NCBI GenBank assembly: GCA_019925095.2 | Contig: CM034405.1 | Location: forward strand, 13,851,401-13,915,400 | Length of the DNA: 64,000 nucleotides | Direction: 5' to 3' | Source: Dendrolimus kikuchii | Lineage: Eukaryota > Arthropoda > Insecta > Lepidoptera > Lasiocampidae | The notes under the pieces: model-generated | Seen by the model: the letters and a program-made list of their open reading frames with translations, nothing else | Database searches by the model: none | Told to the model about the DNA's origin: nothing | Part shown: positions 34,196-45,861 of the stretch, piece after piece | How positions within the stretch are numbered: the first letter of the stretch is position 1 | Layout: the number at the start of each line of letters is the position of its first letter | Position numbers and translations under genes: made by a program

Positions 34196-34492
34196 AGTCG
34201 TGGTACCGTAATGGCTAGCGCACGTGTCCCAAGCTCAAAGGGCGCGCGTTCGAATTCTGGCCGGAACGCATGTGTCACTCAGACAGTTTTCTTACCTAAT
34301 GTGCATATTGTTATAATTACCACGTGCTAACAACGGTGTGGGAAAACATCGTCATTAAACCTACACATAGAGATAACAGATGTGTTAAACCTGCCGAACC
34401 GCCTTGGACAAACGTGGCGGGTATACTGCCCGCTCTTCAATAGTGGGAGGGCCGATCCCAGCAGTGAGACGTGGATGGGCTGTTATTATTAT
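34196..34492 (+). mobile_element. tRNA-derived SINE, family 1, copy 2
   Basis: A-box region CCGTAATGGCTAGCGC and B-box region GCGTTCGAATTCTGG (one base inserted). The body matches copy 1 through GCAGTGAGACGTGGATGGGC and ends (TTA)n. It sits 15 bp after a Helitron 3' end. Confidence 0.8.
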
Positions 34493-34689
34493 AATGCATT
34501 ATATTATATTTAACACTCGCTCATTAATATTGAATTTTGTTTTAGAATTTATGGTTAAATGTGTCATATATACAATTATAAGTTACCAAAGAGCACACTT
34601 GTCGGTCACTGTCAGGCAAATGTAACGTTTCTGCTAATTTTAAAACGATCTTTTATAATTTCCCTCTCTGGGATAATCTTAGTGTTGGT

Positions 34690-34797
34690 TTCTGTGGCCA
34701 AATACGTCTTGTTTATAGAGTTAAAAATAAGGCCGTTAATCTTCAGCTACATTAGTGTATATACATACGGTATCTGGCAATATTTAACGTCATTTAC
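34690..34797 (-). repeat. Anonymous repeat E, copy 1 (minus)
   Basis: The minus strand reads ATGACGTTAAATATTG, ACTAATGTAGCTGAAGATTA and TTGGCCAC, the same order as at 41600 and 58430. Non-coding. Confidence 0.5.
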
Positions 34798-35571
34798 AAT
34801 TAATAACAATATCGAATCACAAATTATGCATTAAACCCTTAAGCTACTTACATCAAACTATAACGGTCAATGTAAATCTGACGTAAGTTGAAATACCAAG
34901 TAATATACCCAAATAAATTAATAAAAAAACATCTAACAAACAGCAGGGAAGTAAACGTTTCACAAAAAAATTTATATAAATGAATACGTGTAGATATTGG
35001 AAAGCAAAATAAATAAATTAGATTACGAGATAGCGGGTTGAACATAATTTTGGGAACAGGTGCGCTTTTGGACAGACTGTTTATTATAACGCTAATGATA
35101 TGAACGTTATTGCTGTTTGACAAATAAATTGGGACACTAATCATACTAAAATATGATCGTTTAACCAGACGACAGACTTTGTGAGTGCCCAATATACCTA
35201 CTATATATTTAATTGCATATTTACATTCAAAAGACTTGAACAATGTATGCAGTACGTTAACTTATTTCATTTAAATAATAACTATTTGATTTCTCTGTTT
35301 ACCATTTACAAAAAATAAAGGAGAAAAATAGAAAACTTTGCACACAAAAAAGACAGATACGCTTTCAAACATTTTGGGCACAGTTTGAAAAAAGATGAGA
35401 GTGTTTTTAAGATCTATTTTTATAATGTTGATTTTTTGAAGTGAAACTTCTTTAGAATAGTTGTGATTTGAAACTCTATGAAACAAAAAACGACACTAAA
35501 AAGAGATAAACACATAAGTCTAAAGGACTAAGCTTGCAAGAGAATGAGATAGAATACATACAGTCGTTCCA
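34798..35571. other. AT-rich DNA with spurious frames
   Basis: A 131-codon minus frame at 34848-35243 is hydrophobic, has no family features and lies in AT-rich DNA. I do not call it a gene. Confidence 0.3.
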
Positions 35572-35822
35572 TTAGTAGCTCACAACGCCCATGATGCTGC
35601 GTTAGCCGTTCCATAAGGCGACCGCAGTCGTTGTGGTCGCGGCGAAAACGTCATTAATGACGTTATCGTTTTCGATCACACAATGCTCACAACGACCCAT
35701 GTCAAGACGTGGGTCGCATGGCTGTTCCACTTGGATTTACGATTGTAACGCTGGCAAGCAAGTGGAACGGGATAAATCGCGGTCGCGAACGTGGTCGTTT
35801 TGAGTCCCCAATGGAACGTAGA
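35572..35822. repeat. ~250-bp MITE with related inverted ends
   Basis: GTTCCATTAGTAGCTCACAA at the left faces the complement of GTTCCATTGGGGACTCAAAA at the right. A central palindrome GAAAACGTCATTAATGACG lies at 35645-35663. The left end is also present at 29751-29830, inside the possible exon remnant. Confidence 0.6.
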
Positions 35823-35933
35823 CGTAGATTATAATTAAAAATTTAAACACTATGCGGATGCAGATAGTGTTCGAAATGTTTTGAAGTTTTTCGTTAATAC
35901 TTCAAATTTCGTGTTCTAAAGCTTAAATCTATA

Positions 35934-36130
35934 TCTATACTAATATTATGAAGAAGTAAAGTTTGTGACGTTGTAGGGGGTAATCTCTGCATCTAACTAA
36001 ACCGATTTTAAAAAATCTTTTACTGTTAGAAAGCTACGCTAACAGGGAGTGTCATAGGATATATAACGTAGATACACCTAGATAGACCTGTATATAAGAT
36101 TACATCTAGATAGGATTTAGGGCTGATGTT
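35934..36130 (+). mobile_element. Helitron-like 5' end, 3' end not found
   Basis: TCTATACTAATATTATGAAG followed by AAACCGATTTTAAAAAATCT, a typical Helitron 5' region. No CTAG+T end could be assigned downstream. Confidence 0.4.
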
Positions 36131-36377
36131 TTCCATTAGTGTAATATAAAAATATAACGCTTTTTAAAGCTTATTTTGGCCCAAAAGTCCCCGTCTCCTT
36201 GGGTAACAGATAAAAAATCAAATACCTACCAGCGCGAATAGCATATTAAAAATTTTGGTTGCATTTTTAAGTCCAAGATGGCAACACTAATAATGCCTTG
36301 CGTAAATTCGGTAATTATGCCGGGTACACACTGAGCCATCATAGGCCAACGGAGGTGATTCCCTGACTTGATTCATA

Positions 36378-36500
36378 GCTGTTGCTATACCTCACTATTC
36401 ATTCACTTGCCCTACTGCCGGTTGAATGTTGACATATTATGTCAAAGTTTAACTGATAGTAAGGCAAAAGAACGGTTGGTAAGATATAATAACTGGCCAT
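36378..36500. repeat. Palindromic MITE, copy 5
   Basis: TTGCTATACCTCACTATTCA on the left and GTAAGATATAATAACTGGCC on the right; the inner arms CCGGTTGAATGTTGACATA and AAAGTTTAACTGATAG pair imperfectly. Confidence 0.6.
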
Positions 36501-38267
36501 CAATGTGTACATTTCGTCGCGGTCAAGAATGTACGGTTTTCTTTTATGATACCGCCACGTGATGAATCACTGGCACAAATTCGTTTGGCTAATGTGTACG
36601 CGGCCTTATTAACAAAATTACGGGAAAGTTTGGAATATTACATAAAATAATTACAAATCACGTAACTGTTGATTTTGATTAATAATTAAAATATTAATTT
36701 TAGTCATGCAAACGAGTGTGGCAGGCTAATATGAATTTAGTTTTAACAGTATGTATATAAAATAAAATATTATTAAAGAAGTTAAAATTAAGAAGAGAAA
36801 AAGATTTTTGAGTACCTACTATATAATTATAAACTTTCGACACACTAATCATTTTGAATTCTTTACATTCAACTAAACAAAAAATATGTCAACGTTAATT
36901 ACGTAATTTAAATAACACGTTTTTGTTTTATTTTGTGTAGCTGTTGACACATTATACAACCGGTTAATTCTAAACATTTTGAATAACTGTTAGACGTAAA
37001 TGAATACTTCGATTAATTGAGTTATGCTAATTATGTGACTAATAAATATGATCAGATTTGATATCCAAAAACTGTAAGGTATCAAGTATCTCACACAGTA
37101 AACATTGTCAGAATACTACTATATTGCTAAGTGTGAACATATTACATTTCGAAAGAAATTGTAGATATAGGTGTTGATGATTGGAATGTTTATACGTGTT
37201 GTAGAAATTAACTTATATATTTTGATATATCTGATGAATCGATACTAGTAACATCTAACAGTTAAAATAGAACTAACCAAAGAGGCAACTGTAAAAGGAC
37301 TGAGATTACTAAATTTTTTATTGCACAATAAAAAATCTAAAGCGAATTCGTATATAAAATAAGGTAAACAATGTTGCCCAGAGTTAGATTAGCACGAGTG
37401 GTAAAATAAATTGTGTATAGGGATGAAGAAGCTAAAGGAAGACAGATCTCCTACAATCGCAAATTTGTAGGAAAGAACTACATCGTTTTCAAGGAGATTC
37501 TATTCTTAACCATACGCCCTAGATCTAGTGTTGGAACCTGATATAATTTCCTTTTAGTCCCCGGTTAATGGGATATTCCACCTGGCATTCTAACGAGGAG
37601 AGCGAAGGGGGATTGGTACCTATGTCCAGTAAGCCCTAGGATACCTACTCTATTAGGGAGTAGTTTTATTTATATTACAACACACATCAAAAAGCCTATC
37701 AAAATAGACGTATAATGCGTTTTTTATAAGAAAAAGTAAGTCGGTGGTGATTATGCTATGATGATATATTATCCGAAAATCAAAAGTTGTTTGACATAGA
37801 TCTTTCTGAAGAAAAGAAATAATTTCTTTGTACTGTCCCATTTGTTTCTAACATCATAATCCTCCAAGTATCTGTTGCTCTGTTCTACGTCAGAATGTGT
37901 GCCGTAGTAAGTGTTTTAGAATTTCGTAAACAAACGTTGGTTGCAGGTAAACATTTTCTCCAATACGACTATATACGAAATCAACGTTACGAAACGGGTG
38001 AAACGGGAGAAGTGGGGAATGCAACACTTGTATTTTATGGCCTTTGTGCGCTCTTGTAATCATTCTGCATTATATCATAAGATTTATGTGCAGTTTTAAT
38101 ATCTGTTATAACTGCTACTGCTGTTCTCAACACAAGATTAATATGTTATATTTAGTGATTCGTTTCAAAAGTGTATTTCCTTAAAGAATCTTGTGGGCTC
38201 GATATCTTTTCGCTTTCCCATGGGCCTGGGACTAGGCGAAAGAAAAGGGACACCGAGGGGTTTTATG
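36501..38267. other. AT-rich DNA, nothing recognised
   Basis: 1.7 kb with no supported gene. A less AT-rich patch at 37500-37640 (TCCACCTGGCATTCTAACGA) may be a LINE scrap, but no motif is readable. Confidence 0.35.
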
Positions 38268-38686
38268 GCTAGTTCCTATATTTTACTGACGATAATCACC
38301 ATACAAGTAATGTCAAAATATAACCGATGTTAAAGCAAGTGAATGAATAGTGAGCGGAGGAGTCATCCCCCTGTTGACGAAGTGAGTTTGCTCTGCTTCC
38401 CGAAGCACGCTCAAGCACTGATACGCTAGCATCAGCGTGGATGTAACTACGTTATAAGTCTCACGCTCTTCCTGCCATAAGCGCTGGGCACATGGGAGGA
38501 GGGTGGTTTTAGTGGAGTATTGAGTATTTGAGTCTCCACACATGCCGCCGATTGACTCTGGTGGCCACTGGTGTGGCTTTCTCTCATCGCTTTGGTCCAA
38601 TCCCTAGGAAACGACCCGGTAGTGTGCGAAATGCATTTCCCCCGCCACAAAAAAATGTTAATAAATAGTAAGATATAGTTACCGGA
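38268..38686. repeat. Palindromic MITE, copy 6, split by a LINE tail
   Basis: The left part 38268-38355 (GCTAGTTCCTATATTTTACT ... GAATGAATAGTGAG) and right part 38658-38686 (AATAGTAAGATATAG) together make one MITE. Confidence 0.6.
38356..38655 (+). mobile_element. LINE tail inserted in the MITE
   Basis: ~300 bp ending in CCCCCGCCACAAAAAAA and homologous to 1191-1461 (GATGTAACTACGTTATAAGT, GGGCACATGGGAGGAGGGTG, GTTTTAGTGG). The flanks AATGAATAGTGAG and AATAAATAGTAAG are probably an aged target duplication. Minus frames over it are artefacts. Confidence 0.75.
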
Positions 38687-38891
38687 CATTTTTATTCCTT
38701 CCTGTAGTGGTATTTACTTTAAGATTAATACATTTTGAAAAAGTAGTAGCTATTTCTTTAGGATCATGCATTTGTTTACTATCAATTTTTAACTTATAAT
38801 TTCCAGTCTTTTTCATTTTATTTGTGTGTTTTTTAATTATTCTCCGAATTTGTTTACTAATCTGAATTTGAAAATTCGATATTAACTGCAA
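38679..38891 (-). pseudogene. Possible LINE ORF2 scrap
   Basis: The minus-strand 70-codon frame contains KLKIDSKQMHDPKEIATTF, which resembles the DPKEIAxxFNxxF stretch just before the reverse-transcriptase domain in CR1/jockey-type LINEs. Nothing else of an element is readable around it. Confidence 0.35.
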
Positions 38892-40755
38892 ATTTCTTAA
38901 GCATTTCTTATAACTTTTCTATAAGTTCTAATGTACTTTTCACGATAAGTCAAAACACTGTTGTCACACGTATTCCTTTGTGTTCAATATAAAAAGCGTT
39001 TCATTTTACTAGAATTTTTATTCTTTTTGTCACCCATTTGATACCATACTTTCTATTTATCTTATTTTTTACAAACTTTCACTTAACTTATGGATGGAGG
39101 TATGTAAGTTCGGGTGGGACCTTGCAAGTTAAATTTGACCAACTTTCCGTTTCTGATTGAGCTGAAATTTTGTACGCACATGTATATCGCGTGACAACCC
39201 AACAATATGGTACCATGGAGCTGATCTGATGACGGAGTCGGAAGGTAGCCATAGGAACTCCTCTACTAAACAAGATAGAGCCGTCGTATTTGGGCTCGTT
39301 TTACTTGTCTTGGCTAGCACTCTTCTGCTACATGATAGTCAGGATCTCAAAAACTTGTATTTAAAATCCTTTAAAAAAAACTTTTTTAGAAATCATTATC
39401 TAATAAAACCATTTATACCTAAATTATTCCAATTACAATTACGATTTTTCCCCAAAATTTAGTATGATTATTTATATCATAAAATCTCTGTTTCACAGTA
39501 TAGAAGGTAGTATCACTTTCCAAATTTACTTTGGTGTTATTAAGTTACACAAAAGTGCACACACATTAATAGGTATTCCCGACCGCGGCGTTGCAGTAGC
39601 ATTTCTTGCTTAGGGTGTTAGTACCATCTCAACGTGACGAATTTGACACTCCACACCGCGTTTTCCCCCGCGGTGGATAGTCCTCAAGCTGATTTCTTCT
39701 CGTTAAAAAAAGGCTTGAGGTCTTCCCTTAATTAAAAGAAGAAGAAAGAATTTATTTGCTAGGAAAGCGACAATACGAGGATGTAGAAATATTTATACAT
39801 ACATTTTTATCATTAAAGTCAAGCTTTATGCTGTGTTGGAATTTCCTCCAGCACGGCGCTGATTTTCAGTGCTGACCCCGCCTCATTAATTTATATTAGA
39901 CTCATGACCACAATAAATGTAACAAGTAACAGGAAGTAACTAAGTAACAGTAAATGTAATAAGACAGTAACACAATATATGAAACATAAAACAGATATGA
40001 CAGACACGCGCACAGAAAAGAAAAAGACTCATTATTACCCTATATAGTAAAAAAATTAAGAATAGTAAATATATACGTAAACAGTACTACAATAACTAAA
40101 TACCAACCAGTACGGTAATTACTATTAATTGAAAGAAAGAAATAAAATAAAAACAAAAAGAAACAATCAATTCAATGGAAAAGCCTTCAAATAATTTAGT
40201 CAGGGTCAATGTTGAGCTCTTTTGACTATGAGCTCTGTTGTCCAAGTTCTGGACCGCTTCCATCCTTTTAACTCCTTATTAGAAGATAGAGCAACGGTCA
40301 TATAGGGGCGGTCCAAAAGTGTTACGTTTCTGAGGATATGCCTCTTTCCATTGTCGCCGGCTAAAAAAGATATGCCGTTTGGACAGTTTCTTGGCCTAAC
40401 GAATTGTTTGATGCATTTAAATACTATCGTATATTTAAATACGTACGAATGTACGGTTAGAAAACTTTTAGATAGACATTACTTGTGAAATTATCAGCCA
40501 CTAGTAAACTTGTCATGGTGAGACGCGAGGCCAGTTATGCGCGGATACTATTCCAATCATGTCACTCACAAAATTAATAGAATAACAATCAAATATTACA
40601 AAAAATGGCATAAAAACGCTTGCTTGAGTTTATTCACTGTGATAGGTGAGGTTAAAATATTTGAGTACAATAGATCAAAATAAGAACAATGCTATAATAA
40701 ACATTTATGAAGTTGTTTTAATTTCATCTCTCACAAATCCTATCTCACAAATTCA
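38892..40755. other. AT-rich DNA with unassigned repeat-like patches
   Basis: 39105-39300 (GATGACGGAGTCGGAAGGTA, CCATAGGAACTCCTCTAC) is repeat-like in composition, and 39580-39720 contains CCGCGTTTTCCCCCGCGGTG. None has a readable coding motif. The 77-codon frame at 39229 starts in the first patch and is not supported. Confidence 0.3.
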
Positions 40756-40940
40756 AAGTGTAGTGCACTGTGCTAGCTTAATAAAGAACACATGAACAAA
40801 GTGTCTTTCCCTTAATACAGACAATAAAAAAAGTGCTAATGGACACTTTTTATAGATTTAATACTTTTAGTTAATTTCGGTTACATTTATATTACTTATT
40901 ATTCTTTTTAGATTAGATGGTAATATTAATGTGGTATTTT
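40756..40940. repeat. Anonymous ~190-bp repeat, copy 2
   Basis: Partner of 15744-15930. Confidence 0.5.
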
Positions 40941-41599
40941 TGAATACAACATTTAAGAAAAGAAATGGCCCTCTGTATAGTTCACTAATTGGCGGCCTTG
41001 TCGCTTAAAGCAATATCTTAACAGACAACCAATATAAAATCTACTACAGGCGTTTCTTAGCCAATAATTCATATTGAGAGTTCTATAAATATTTATTAAA
41101 ACACATCATCAGCATTTTGTATTTCACGAAAAGTAACTTTAGATACATTTATAAAGTTCATTTAAATTTATCTTTCACCGCCTGCCCCCAACATAATTCA
41201 CAACTAGGAGACTGGTTAAGCCTTTCAAACGTGTTAAATGAGTTTCGCATTCCGTGGAAAAGTGTGAAAATTAATTACGAAACCCTCATTTTGTAGACGT
41301 TTCGTACGGAATTATTCATTCTCTACCATAATGTTTTGCTAACATTATTTAGTCTGCATTATCCGAATGCGAAATTTCCAAAACATAATGCAGTATTTTG
41401 GTACATAGGCGGGTCATAAGTTCTGTCGCAAACACTTCGTTATGCACAAATACTTCATTAAGAACCTCAGTGTTATTTTCAAAGTTTGCAGAAATTTAAA
41501 TATCTCAGTTGACGCGTAATGGCGCGGCTTCATTTGTAATACAGATATAGGCTGTCTTACGCAGATTAGGCGATAGGTTTTTTAATGTGTTATTTATGT
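40941..41599. other. AT-rich DNA, nothing recognised
   Basis: No supported gene or repeat. Confidence 0.3.
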
Positions 41600-41740
41600 T
41601 CCGACATTATTAATGACGTCAAATATTGACATATAACGTAAATGTATACTCTAATATTAAAGTTAACGGTGTTATTTTTTAACGATTTAAATATGACGAA
41701 TTCGGCCACAATATAAATCTTTAATACTAACGTAGATGAA
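41600..41740 (+). repeat. Anonymous repeat E, copy 2
   Basis: TTAATGACGTCAAATATTGA, GTTATTTTTTAACGATTTAA and ATTCGGCCACA in the same order as at 58430. Confidence 0.5.
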
Positions 41741-42225
41741 GCTGCACCATAACCGCAGTAAATGCAGCGCAATAGGGTGGTAGGTCCGAGTTCAATTTGC
41801 AGCTGCATCCCGACATACATTCATTCATGTCTAAAGATGCACATCCAGGTCTCATTTACGTAAGACCCATATGGTTTCGTCTGACTACCGTGTGCAGCAA
41901 CCTATGAAGTACACTGACCCGATTTACGCGGGGCTTGTAGTCCCGTGCAAGGTTGCCGGTATTGTTGTACCGGTATCCGAATTGGTGTTGCTTATACATT
42001 CATCAATAATATGACGGATGCAGTTCCGAGGATTCGTATCCATCCGAACCTACCCATTTGCACAGCGCAATAATTGCGACATAATCTTCGTACCTTGTGC
42101 TTTGATTTCATTTTTTAAAATTGAACAAAATCATTTTTATTTTAAATGTCGCAAAAAAGTTCCTTTTGCAAAATCACTTCAAACGTTTGTGATCAGTATT
42201 CAAATTTTAAATTAAATAGGGGATG

Positions 42226-42496
42226 TGTAGGGACACAGTTTGTCAGCAATTGTCAGCTCAGCAGTATTACGCTTTGCGTTTGCGCTTTGCGAACACGTCG
42301 GGGTCACCATTGTAAGGTTTTAGATGATGAGGTGGTGGCACGTAGCTGGAGACGGTATCGAGTGATGTGCAAGAAAGGAAACCACGACTCATCTATGCAG
42401 TACTGGCTTTTATTTACTACTCAAGGGGGCTTGCGTGCGCAGCCGCACGTACACGCAAAGCTGTGCTGACAAATGCTGACAAACTGTGTCCCTACA
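42226..42496. repeat. MITE with ~40-bp inverted ends
   Basis: TGTAGGGACACAGTTTGTCA at the left and its complement at the right; pairing continues through GCAATTGTCAGCTCAGC with three mismatches. GATG on both sides may be a 4-bp target duplication. Frames inside are artefacts of its higher GC content. Confidence 0.75.
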
Positions 42497-42628
42497 GATG
42501 CATATCGAGATAACCGATGTGTCAAACCTGCCAAGCTGCCTCGGGCAAACGTGGCGGGTATACTGTCCATTCCCCAATAATGGGAGGCCCGAGCCCAGCG
42601 GTAGGACATTTATAGGGTGTTATTACGC
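42497..42628 (+). mobile_element. tRNA-derived SINE, family 1, copy 3 (3' part)
   Basis: ATCGAGATAACCGATGTGTC through GGAGGCCCGAGCCCAGC to GGACATTTATAGGGTG. The tRNA-like head is missing and the copy begins at the edge of the MITE. Confidence 0.7.
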
Positions 42629-42968
42629 TACATTATTACAAGGACGCTTAGTTAAGCATCCTTGTCGGGTGATAAACTTATCACCCGACTAGGTATATAT
42701 GGGAGTTATGATCCTTTGACATTTTAACTTGATCTATAAAATAATAATACAATTTAAAATATATAGTAATTTATTTATCACAATGGCTACACAGGTGCTT
42801 AAAATACATTTATCAAATTTTTTAATGCATTTTTTTTTATGTTTACGTAAATTTAATTTATGGTAAAATATGCGTTGAATATTTGAGGAGACAATACTAG
42901 AAATAATAATCCTAGTAGGTATTTGAAAGAGTCGCCTTGAAGGTCAATTTCAACTTATTCGCTATTTT

Positions 42969-43093
42969 CGGCCGGTTCCTATATCTTACTATTCATTCAG
43001 TTGCCTTACTTACCGTCGGTTAAATTTTGATATTAAATCTATGGAGCTTTGTCAAATTTTAACTAATAGTAAGGCAAGTGAACATTCGGTATT
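42969..43093. repeat. Palindromic MITE, copy 7
   Basis: GGCCGGTTCCTATATCTTAC then CGTCGGTTAAATTTTGATAT, pairing with CAAATTTTAACTAATAGTAA. Confidence 0.65.
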
Positions 43094-43104
43094 AACTCTA
43101 TACA

Positions 43105-43440
43105 ATTCTGATGGCGCGAGCGGAAGCGGGGAACAAAAGAGAAGGAAAGGACTTACAGGGTAAGGTCGCCGCACCAGACACGCTACGAACGATGCGGACT
43201 TCGTAGCGGCAGGCACTTTTTCCTCATGAACCTTTCTTCACGTCTTGTGATTCCTTCGACGAGTGGACCAGCTGGTACGATACAGTGGGTACCTTCCAGC
43301 ATGCGGGTTGATGTAAGCGGCACAACAGACAAAACGCGGTAGGTTTGTGCGGAAGCAGCGTCGCGATCAGCGGTCGAACGTAGACTATGTCACATTACAT
43401 AGTGACAGATGCGGCGAAAGAAAAAAGGAATCAAAGAGAC
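43105..43440. other. Unclassified GC-rich segment
   Basis: GC-rich island (GATGGCGCGAGCGGAAGC, CGTCGCGATCAGCGGTCGAA) with a small palindrome TATGTCACATTACATAGTGACA split around 43385-43410. No coding motif in any frame. It is probably repeat-derived. Confidence 0.3.
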
Positions 43441-43885
43441 CAAATAGGTCGGCGTTAACAAATTCTGATAAGTTTTTCAAATACGAAGTTGTAAAGGAAT
43501 TTATTAAAAATTTAAATTTTTGACTGATTTGGTCTAAATTGGTTTGAATAAGATCCATTGACTAGTTTTTATTTAATAATTGATTAATTTCAAATATCCA
43601 TTCCCACAGATGAGTCAGCATATACTTTAAGAAACGTGGGCGGATGTATTCCATTTAAGGTTGGTGTGATTAAATTCATATAAACACTTAATCACTATTA
43701 TTAAAAGATGTTACGCGGATTTGATGCGTTAATTGACATCTTCAAGGATATTCTGTTATTTATAACCGGTGCGATTATTTATATTTTTAACCGACATACA
43801 TCAGAGAGATTTTTAAGTAAGCTCATAATTATGTTGGAAGATACCAATTCTTATTTCAAAGCAGGTACACTAAATAACAGGTTGT

Positions 43886-44155
43886 CAGGAGCAGCCGTAG
43901 ATCACTAGCGTTTTGTATCTTTTTGACAATAGCGTACCTAATTGTATTCAATTTTAGAAGTATTATTGGAAAAGTCGATTTCTAGACCCGCGTTTTTTTA
44001 AAAGCAAATAAGCAACACAGTTTTTATTGCATTCCATTTTTATCTACCCGAGATCCGCCCTCGAAAATTGTACTTCATTTTATCCCGGGAATTATTTCAT
44101 TTTCCGTGATTAAAAATTCTATGACCAATCTCTATATTGAGACTTAGTAGTCTGT
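43886..44155. repeat. 270-bp duplicated unit, copy 1
   Basis: Starts GTCAGGAGCAGCCGTAGATC and ends TATTGAGACT. Near-identical in order to 47994-48255. It continues AAAATCGGTATCCGTGAAAG at 44190, typical of a dispersed repeat rather than a gene. Confidence 0.7.
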
Positions 44156-44919
44156 CATAATATAGTTAATATGTATACTAAATTTTAGGAAAATCGGTAT
44201 CCGTGAAAGCGTAACAAACAAATATAATGTACAATCGCAATTATAATTTTAGGATAAATGCCGTTTTAGTATGTTTGTGTCCCCAAAACTCGAAAAGTAG
44301 TTGATGATTAAACAATAATATTTACTAGTGGTCGCCTGTGGTCGAAATTCGATCATAATAATTAATGTCAAAGACTATACTTCTATAATCACAGATTTCG
44401 CCAAGGCTACTACCCTTTTAATTTGACTATAACAATAAACAAAAGAGTATATATGCGTGTGTGTGTCTAATACATGGTAGTGTGTGTAATGTTTTTTTTA
44501 TTGACTTCATGTATTTTTTATGCATAATTTTTTTTAAATATTAGCTTTCGTCGCTTCTTCTCTATATAAAGTATAATAAGTGTGCAAAATTTCATACTCC
44601 TCTAAGACTGTAAGTAGAATACTGAGCCTAGGTCACCATCTTCTATGGGTAAGGTTCCTAGTAAGCAGGCTATGTTTCTTCGCTGTTGATTTGACTTTCC
44701 TAATTAAAATCGACTGAGCCACAGCAATGCGTGGCCTGATTGTTATTTAAAAAAAATTATAAATATATAATATTATGTAATAGAGTTACATAGATATATT
44801 TTAGTCAAAATGTAATAGATATCTAATAGGTAATTTTTGTTTTATATAAATAGTAGGTAGTAGTGATCTAGATCATTAGTATTCCCTTAATTTCCCTTTC
44901 TTAACACATGAAACGTACC
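44156..44919. other. AT-rich DNA, nothing recognised
   Basis: GACTGAGCCACAGCAATGCG at 44710 resembles the 3' region of the Helitron at 63604 and may be a scrap of it. Confidence 0.3.
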
Positions 44920-45182
44920 ACTGCTGGGCTAAGGCCCCACACTATAGGGGAACGGACAATACATCCCCGCCACGCTTATCCAAGGCGGCTTGGCAGGTTT
45001 GACACATCGGTTTTCTCGATGTTTTCCTTCACCATTATTAGCACGTGGTAATTGTAACAATATGAACATTAAGTCAGAAAATTGCCGGATTGCATGCACT
45101 ACGCATGCGATCCGGCCAGGATTCGAACCCGTGCCTTTTGAGCTCGAGACACGTGCGCTAGCCATTACGCTATCGCGACTTA
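44920..45182 (-). mobile_element. tRNA-derived SINE, family 1, copy 4 (minus)
   Basis: On the minus strand the A-box region GCGTAATGGCTAGCGC and B-box GGGTTCGAATCCTGGCC (a consensus-like B box) precede the shared body. This copy has the best-preserved internal promoter of the family. Confidence 0.8.
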
Positions 45183-45247
45183 ACTAGTACAAATTTAAAT
45201 CTTAACTAAATGTAACGCTTAACTAAATGTAGCCATGAAGCTTCACG

Positions 45248-45573
45248 CGATATACATTTTTTTTTTTTTTTGCAGGAGTTCAGCAGACAGGCAGACAGCC
45301 CACTTGATGGAAAGCGGTTACCAGCGCCTATGGACATTTGCAACACCAAAGGTGCTACAAATGTGCTGCTGCTCTCTTAAGGGAGACTGGAACCTGGTCA
45401 CTAATGCCGGAACACAACTCAAGGTTGTTATGGCGACATACCTTAGACCAGGGGTGGTAGCCATCCAGTCGGGCAAATGCCCTACCACCTGGCTGTGGGT
45501 TGTTAAGTCGCCTCTTACGACAGGCCGCCCGGCCATAGGAAAATGTATTGTTTCTCCGTTCCTGCACGGATAA
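45248..45573 (-). mobile_element. Family A retroposon, copy 5 (minus)
   Basis: Fourteen-T run at 45259-45272, GCAGGAGTTCAGCAGACAGG, through CTTACGACAGGCCGCCCGGC to TCCTGCACGGAT. Full-length. The 112-codon plus frame and 98-codon minus frame are non-coding artefacts also seen, in differing forms, in other copies. Confidence 0.85.
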
Positions 45574-45657
45574 AACATAACATAACTAGTTTGTTTTAAA
45601 ATACCTGGTAACATTAATCTTCAAACTTCAATTAACTTTCTATACTGAATAAGCTCC

Positions 45658-45861
45658 TTAACTCCCTAATATATTTATTAAAACGTGGAATGTGCTTAAC
45701 AATGCATTGTGTTTAAATGAAGTTATTTTCATGGCAGATCGCTTGATACAATTTAGTGCATCCTCGTAAATGGAGTGCAATTTAGTAGCAGCTATGGTGG
45801 ATAAGGCTGGGTCGTCGTAAAAATGAACCCTCCGGCGATTTATGGGGATATTGTGTTGCAT
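45658..45861 (-). other. 67-codon frame of unknown nature
   Basis: The minus-strand frame contains NRRRVHFYDDPALSTIAATK and SIYEDALNCIKRSAMKITSF. Unlike the AT-driven frames around it, it has a balanced, soluble-looking composition with helical character, so it could be a decayed exon or transposon piece. I recognise no family, and no convincing splice sites border it. Confidence 0.2.

Noticed and set aside
34848..35243. 131-codon minus frame
   Set aside because: Hydrophobic, AT-rich, no domain, no homologous copy; expected by chance in such DNA.
39229..39462. 77-codon frame with a hydrophobic segment, as a membrane protein
   Set aside because: It starts inside a repeat-like patch and runs into poly-A/poly-T-rich DNA, with no conserved feature.
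45235..45614. 112-codon plus and 98-codon minus frames
   Set aside because: They fall within a family A retroposon. Equivalent frames in other copies are broken at different places, so no protein is conserved.
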